The notes below the pieces were generated by a model that did no database searches, had not been told where the DNA came from, and saw nothing but the letters and a program-made list of their open reading frames with translations. Of a stretch of DNA of 64,000 bases, positions 60,375 through 64,000 are shown one piece after another. Position 1 is the first letter of the stretch; each line of letters begins with the position of its first letter. Origin of the DNA: Ruminococcus flavefaciens (GTDB taxonomy: Bacteria; Bacillota; Clostridia; Oscillospirales; Ruminococcaceae); contig DFJW01000113.1 in NCBI GenBank assembly GCA_002373775.1, forward strand, positions 9,298-73,297, in the 5' to 3' direction. Position numbers and translations under genes: made by a program.

Positions 60375-61172
60375 ATGGCTATCAATACATTTGCACGCAA
60401 GGAGATCAAATTCCTTCTCAATATGCAGCAGTACGAAAGTCTTATGGAAGTCATCCATGAGTACATGAATCCGGATAAGTACTGCGTCGGCGGAAAAGAA
60501 TACGGCATCTATAATATATATTACGATACTCCGGACGATTATCTTATAAGAGAATCGCTTTCCAAGCCCTATTACAAGGAGAAGATAAGACTTCGCAGCT
60601 ACTATTCACCGGCCGCTCCGGATGATCTGGTATTCCTTGAGATCAAAAAGAAGATCGGCGGCATAGTTACAAAACGCCGCGTGTCAATGACTCTCGCTGA
60701 GTCTGCCGAATACTTCAGAGACCGCACAAAGCCGGAGATCAAGAAGTACATAACCGAGCAGGTATTCCGTGAGCTGGATGTATTCCTCGAACATTACCCC
60801 ATAACTCCCAAGCAGTACATCAGCTACCAGAGAGAGGCTTTCTTCGGAAAGGACAACAAGGACTTCCGTCTTACCTTCGATCGAAAGATCACCGAGCGCC
60901 GTTTTGATCTCGGTCTGGAATACGAAAGCTACGGCAACTACATAATTGACGCAGATCAGCGTCTCATGGAGATAAAAGTATCAGATGCAATGCCCGACTG
61001 GCTCGTAAGGAAACTTTCCGAGCTCCAGATATATAAGACCAGCTTCTCAAAGTACGGAAGAGCCTACCAGAACTTCGTAAGAGATCAGGTGCTTGGCAAT
61101 AACGAGAAGCATATATACATCTCAGGCATATCAATGGTAAACAATCAGGTATTAATGAACAGGAGTGTGTGA
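60375..61172 (+). CDS. VTC-domain polyphosphate polymerase
   Basis: 265 residues from the ATG at 60375 with GGAG 7 bases upstream; a longer frame from 60297 has no ribosome site and overlaps the promoter. The VTC fold is a tunnel that makes polyphosphate from ATP. Its basic and acidic residues are visible: ARKEIKFLLN, KIRLRSYY, FLEIKKK with VTKRRV, RLTFDRKI, and LMEIKVSD near the end. Cytoplasmic domain only, so membrane attachment must come from its partner, the DUF4956 protein that begins 3 bases later. This pairing is common in clostridia. Confidence 0.9.
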   Translation: MAINTFARKEIKFLLNMQQYESLMEVIHEYMNPDKYCVGGKEYGIYNIYYDTPDDYLIRESLSKPYYKEKIRLRSYYSPAAPDDLVFLEIKKKIGGIVTKRRVSMTLAESAEYFRDRTKPEIKKYITEQVFRELDVFLEHYPITPKQYISYQREAFFGKDNKDFRLTFDRKITERRFDLGLEYESYGNYIIDADQRLMEIKVSDAMPDWLVRKLSELQIYKTSFSKYGRAYQNFVRDQVLGNNEKHIYISGISMVNNQVLMNRSV

Positions 61173-61174
61173 TT

Positions 61175-61930
61175 ATGTTCCCAAACGGTTTTTTCGGCAA
61201 TGTACTTTCTAAGTACTCAGAATCAGATTCAAGTGATTATATCACTAACCTTACAGACAGTTCCGCTTCCATGGCAGAGATCAAAGCTTCGGAATTCTTC
61301 CTCTGCGTCGGAGCTGCACTTATCCTCGGAGTGCTCATCAGCCTCATCTATATGCTTACTCACCGCAAGGAAGGTTACTCTCAGAGTTACGTTATCACAA
61401 TGATAATGCTGCCGACTATAGTTTCACTTCTTTTGCTCATCATCAATACCACGGCAGGTGCATTCACGCTCGCAGGCGCATTCACACTCGTAAGATTCAG
61501 AAGTGTCGCCGGTGATCCGCGTGATATAGCATACATATTCTTCGCTATGGCAACAGGCGTTGCCTGCGGAATCGGTTATGTAGGATTCGCTGTAGTATTC
61601 TTCATCGTCCTCGGCATAGTAATGTTCGCTCTTTCAGAGATTGACTTCGGCGGCAGCAAGCGCAGACACATGACTCTGAAGATCACTATCCCCGAAAACC
61701 TTGATTATCAGGGCGTTTTCGATCCTGTCCTCAGCAAGTATACTCAGTTCCACAAACTCCGCAGAGTAAAGACCACAAACTTCGGTACACTCTTCGAACT
61801 CATTTACAGTGTAGACGTGAACGAAGACATAGATCAGAAGAAGTTCATTGATGAGCTCCGTGCCCTCAATGGCAATATGACGATCAATCTCGTATTCTTC
61901 AAGTACGATGACAAGATCTACGAAAGCTGA
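61175..61930 (+). CDS. DUF4956 membrane protein, partner of the VTC protein
   Basis: 251 residues from the ATG at 61175 (AGGAG 7 bases upstream; a GTG at 61169 overlaps the preceding stop). About four membrane helices (about 40-62, 75-95, 115-135, 138-155) with the family stretch AGAFTLVRFRSVAGDPRDIAYIFFAMATG, followed by a cytoplasmic domain of about 90 residues. DUF4956 proteins almost always accompany VTC or CotH genes. It might conduct or anchor polyphosphate, which is not established. Confidence 0.88.
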   Translation: MFPNGFFGNVLSKYSESDSSDYITNLTDSSASMAEIKASEFFLCVGAALILGVLISLIYMLTHRKEGYSQSYVITMIMLPTIVSLLLLIINTTAGAFTLAGAFTLVRFRSVAGDPRDIAYIFFAMATGVACGIGYVGFAVVFFIVLGIVMFALSEIDFGGSKRRHMTLKITIPENLDYQGVFDPVLSKYTQFHKLRRVKTTNFGTLFELIYSVDVNEDIDQKKFIDELRALNGNMTINLVFFKYDDKIYES

Positions 61931-61968
61931 TATCTCCACAAACCTCAATCATATATTCTACCCCCTTA

Positions 61969-62014
61969 CGAAAATTGTCAGACCGGCAGCTGAATGCAGG
62001 TCTGGCAAATTTCG
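61969..62014 (+). promoter_or_regulatory. Long hairpin before the Cthe_2159-like gene
   Basis: Two 16-base arms (61969-61984 and 61999-62014) pair with one mismatch and one G-U. No T-run follows, and the ribosome site begins 16 bases later. It may be an attenuator or a processing signal between DUF4956 and the lipoprotein. Confidence 0.5.
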
Positions 62015-62037
62015 TATAGTAAAAAGGAGAGATACTT

Positions 62038-63552
62038 ATGTATAACAGAAGGATAATTGCGGCGATCACTTCAATGCTGCTCATGTCTTCCGTATTCTCT
62101 TGCGGCAAGACTGATGACACTCAGACTTCAGAGGAGACCACCACCGTTATAGCCGGTACCACTTCAGTTTCAGACATTTCAGCTGATGAGGATGAAGAAG
62201 CTTCATCAGAAGATATCAAAGACGAAAGCGGCTCGACTACTTCTTCAAAGGTGACTACCACATCCGGAAAATCAGGAAAGAAGGATGCCGTCACTACCAC
62301 AGCTCATATAGCAGGCAGCAAGGAGCATTCAGGTTCCTCAGCTTCAAAATCCGACAGCAGCAGTTCGGAAGGAAGCAAAAAGGATTCCGGCAGCAGCAAG
62401 AGTTCATCCGGAAGCAAAAGCTCATCCTCCGGAAGTTCATCCGGCAGCAGCAGTTCGTCTGGCAGCAGTTCGTCCGGCGGAAACAGTTCTTCCGGCAGCA
62501 GCAGTTCGTCAGGAAACAGTTCATCCGGAAGCAGTTCATCCGGAAGCAGTTCCGGCAGTTCATCCACATCCAACAGCACCAAGACCACCACTCAGGCTGC
62601 CGAAACACCGACCGAAGCTCCCACAGAGGCTCCCACTGAGCCGGCGAGCGAATACACCGCAACTATAACCCTCGGTGCTTCTCCTTCGATATCCGGCGAT
62701 AACGTATCAGCAAACGGCTCAGTAGTTGAGATAACTGCCGGCGGCGATTACCTCGTATCAGGTTCGGTATCAGACGGTCAGATCTGTGTCAATACAAATA
62801 CGGAAGAAAAGGTAAAGATAATACTCAACGGCGTGAATATCACCTGCTCAAGCGGTCCGGCTATATTCGTCAATGAAGCCAAGAAGTGCATCATCGAACT
62901 TTCGGACGGCACTACTTCCGTACTCACTGACGGCGCTAAGGATAAAGTCAACGACGGAGTTATATTCTCCAATGACACACTGCGCATAAAGGGCAGCGGA
63001 ACACTCATCATCAATTCCAACAACGCCCACGGTATCGCAAGTGACGACGATGTTATAATCGAAAGCGGTACTTACAATATCAATTCCGTAAAATCAGGGA
63101 TCTTCGCCCACGATGATGTAACTATAAACGGCGGCGAACTTGAGATAAAGGGCGGCACAAACGGCATAAAATCCAAGGGAACTATACATATAGCAGGCGG
63201 ACGCACAGTCGTATCCGGCGGAACAAAAGAAGAAAAGAGCTCAGTATATGCAGGCGGCAAATTCTTCTACACAGGCGGCTATCTCTTCGCTGCCGGCAAT
63301 CAGGTCACAGCGCCTACAGATACTAATACTCCCTATATCGTACTCGGTCTCGGCAGTTCCGCATCAGCCGGATGCAGCGTATCAATGGTGCTGGACGGCG
63401 CGGAATATGTAAACTTTGCACCGCACAACAATTTCAGATGCCTGATGATGCTGGCTCCTGAAATATCTGACGGCAGCAGTTTCTATGCTGTTGTAGACGG
63501 AGACAGCTCTGATACTTATACTGTCAGCGGTATAAGCAATCTGTTCACATAA
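62038..63552 (+). CDS. Lipoprotein with Ser-rich linker and Cthe_2159-like beta-helix domain
   Basis: 504 residues. Lipobox SVFSC (Cys22), an acidic/Thr stretch, then a Ser/Gly linker of about 80 residues (about 95-180), then Thr/Pro/Glu, then a C-terminal domain (about 205-500) of the Cthe_2159 carbohydrate-binding type, seen in short beta-helix turns such as KVKIILNGVNITC, GVIFSNDTLRIKGSGTL and GIASDDDVIIESG. Cthe_2159 of Clostridium thermocellum binds acidic polysaccharide (polygalacturonate). The domain often travels with VTC, DUF4956 and CotH genes. It is likely displayed on the cell surface. AAAAGGAG precedes the ATG. Confidence 0.87.
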   Translation: MYNRRIIAAITSMLLMSSVFSCGKTDDTQTSEETTTVIAGTTSVSDISADEDEEASSEDIKDESGSTTSSKVTTTSGKSGKKDAVTTTAHIAGSKEHSGSSASKSDSSSSEGSKKDSGSSKSSSGSKSSSSGSSSGSSSSSGSSSSGGNSSSGSSSSSGNSSSGSSSSGSSSGSSSTSNSTKTTTQAAETPTEAPTEAPTEPASEYTATITLGASPSISGDNVSANGSVVEITAGGDYLVSGSVSDGQICVNTNTEEKVKIILNGVNITCSSGPAIFVNEAKKCIIELSDGTTSVLTDGAKDKVNDGVIFSNDTLRIKGSGTLIINSNNAHGIASDDDVIIESGTYNINSVKSGIFAHDDVTINGGELEIKGGTNGIKSKGTIHIAGGRTVVSGGTKEEKSSVYAGGKFFYTGGYLFAAGNQVTAPTDTNTPYIVLGLGSSASAGCSVSMVLDGAEYVNFAPHNNFRCLMMLAPEISDGSSFYAVVDGDSSDTYTVSGISNLFT

Positions 63553-63586
63553 CAAAGTCTTCCACATCACCTCTTATCAGATCTAT

Positions 63587-63630
63587 TGAACCGGGGGAGT
63601 TCCTTTCGAAAAGGGAGCTCCCCCGGTTCA
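63587..63630 (+). terminator. Strong hairpin after the Cthe_2159-like gene
   Basis: TGAACCGGGGGAG (63587-63599) and CTCCCCCGGTTCA (63618-63630) pair over 13 bases, with further pairing inside. No T-run follows, so it may protect the 3' end or terminate only weakly. Confidence 0.65.
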
Positions 63631-63832
63631 TATCCGGACATCCTATCATAATATAACTTCTGCACAGCCTATATATATATGATCTTGTGTTAACCAGTAA
63701 ATATAAACGATTTTTTATTAATAAATTATTAATAGCCAAGCAGTTATTACTTGTTCACATAAAATTAACATTATATTTCTAAGAAAAGCAGCTTAAAGTA
63801 TATTATTTTATAGTTTTGTAGATTAATATATA

Positions 63833-63861
63833 TTGTCAAGTCCATCCTTTTGCAATATAAT
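63833..63861 (+). promoter_or_regulatory. Promoter reading out of the right end
   Basis: TTGTCA (63833-63838), 17-base spacer, TATAAT (63856-63861). No gene begins before the window ends. The 447-base stretch 63553-64000 holds this promoter, the hairpins at 63587 and 63888, and AT-rich DNA only. Confidence 0.75.
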
Positions 63862-63887
63862 AAGTACAGTGATTGAAGATACTTGGT

Positions 63888-63932
63888 ATTCAGTATCAAG
63901 TGCCCTCCCCTCTCATGTACTTGATACTGAAT
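63888..63932 (+). repeat. Perfect 14-base inverted repeat downstream of the last promoter
   Basis: ATTCAGTATCAAGT (63888-63901) and ACTTGATACTGAAT (63919-63932) flank a C/T-rich 17-base spacer. The core ACTTGRTA occurs a third time at 63881, so alternative pairings are possible. It may be an operator or a switching leader RNA. Confidence 0.65.
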
Positions 63933-64000
63933 ATTAATTCACTCACTACCATAGAAATAGTTTTATTAACAAATCAAACTAACCCCTTTCATTTGTAATT

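Noticed and set aside
62294-62662. Long opposite-strand open frames across the Ser-rich linker of the lipoprotein
   Set aside because: They arise from the Ser-codon repeats and have no ribosome site or protein-like pattern.

Overview
The window reads as the chromosome of an anaerobic, fibre-degrading Gram-positive clostridium, most likely a cellulosome-forming Ruminococcus close to R. flavefaciens. Grounds: five secreted proteins carry type I dockerin modules; linkers are Thr-rich; Shine-Dalgarno sites are strong AGGAGG types; many promoters are near-consensus sigma-A with 17-base spacers; a [FeFe]-hydrogenase-like protein is present; and the block rnj-gdpP-rplI-dnaB-tilS-ftsH has a Firmicutes order. 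The genus is an inference. No phage, insertion sequence, CRISPR array, tRNA or rRNA was seen.

Layout. 1-5 kb: a cut-off sugar-type AraC/LacI hybrid regulator faces two tandem dockerin-bearing metzincin-like proteases. 5-9.3 kb (minus): panB-panC-panD, a GNAT acetyltransferase, a DUF2520 reductase that could supply the missing ketopantoate reductase step, and acylphosphatase. 9.4-17.2 kb (minus): one promoter leads into eight overlapping or abutting genes (TIM-barrel-like protein, YqeG-like HAD, VanW, PqqD-like, nucleotidyltransferase, HprK-like kinase, S24/S26 peptidase, ABC exporter), then a Wzx-type flippase. This resembles a peptide-modification and export system with no visible precursor, and is the best candidate for an undescribed system. 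17.3-25.3 kb: a P-type ATPase behind a duplicated promoter, a dockerin-serpin, flavodoxin, an M23-SH3-dockerin protein, bioY under a probable BirA operator, and rnpB. 25.3-30.5 kb: a YdbS/YdbT pair, an alanine/glycine-type symporter followed by an apparently dead phosphohexomutase paralogue, and a lipoprotein.

30.5-39.8 kb: housekeeping operon rnj-gdpP-rplI-dnaB-tilS-ftsH. 39.9-45.7 kb: a GH43-CBM6-CBM22-dockerin-CE1 xylan enzyme, a FliB-like Cys-rich protein, a cytoplasmic GH5 and a small membrane protein. 46-51.7 kb (minus): a TerY-P-like triad (kinase, VWA protein, PP2C phosphatase) flanked by a zinc-ribbon/LRR protein and a GYPQQQ-repeat protein. 52-58.4 kb: a sugar-binding lipoprotein next to a membrane GGDEF-like protein, a DivIVA-like coiled coil and a sensory-type [FeFe] hydrogenase. 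58.5-64 kb: a repeat-bearing surface protein, a NUDIX hydrolase, and a VTC polyphosphate polymerase / DUF4956 / Cthe_2159-like group whose promoter carries four TTTAA repeats spaced exactly 11 bases, a likely PhoP-type box.

In several genes the start was moved to match the Shine-Dalgarno site or promoter (for example RNase J, NUDIX, PP2C, VWA, LRR and VTC). All functions are read from motifs and gene order; no database search was possible.
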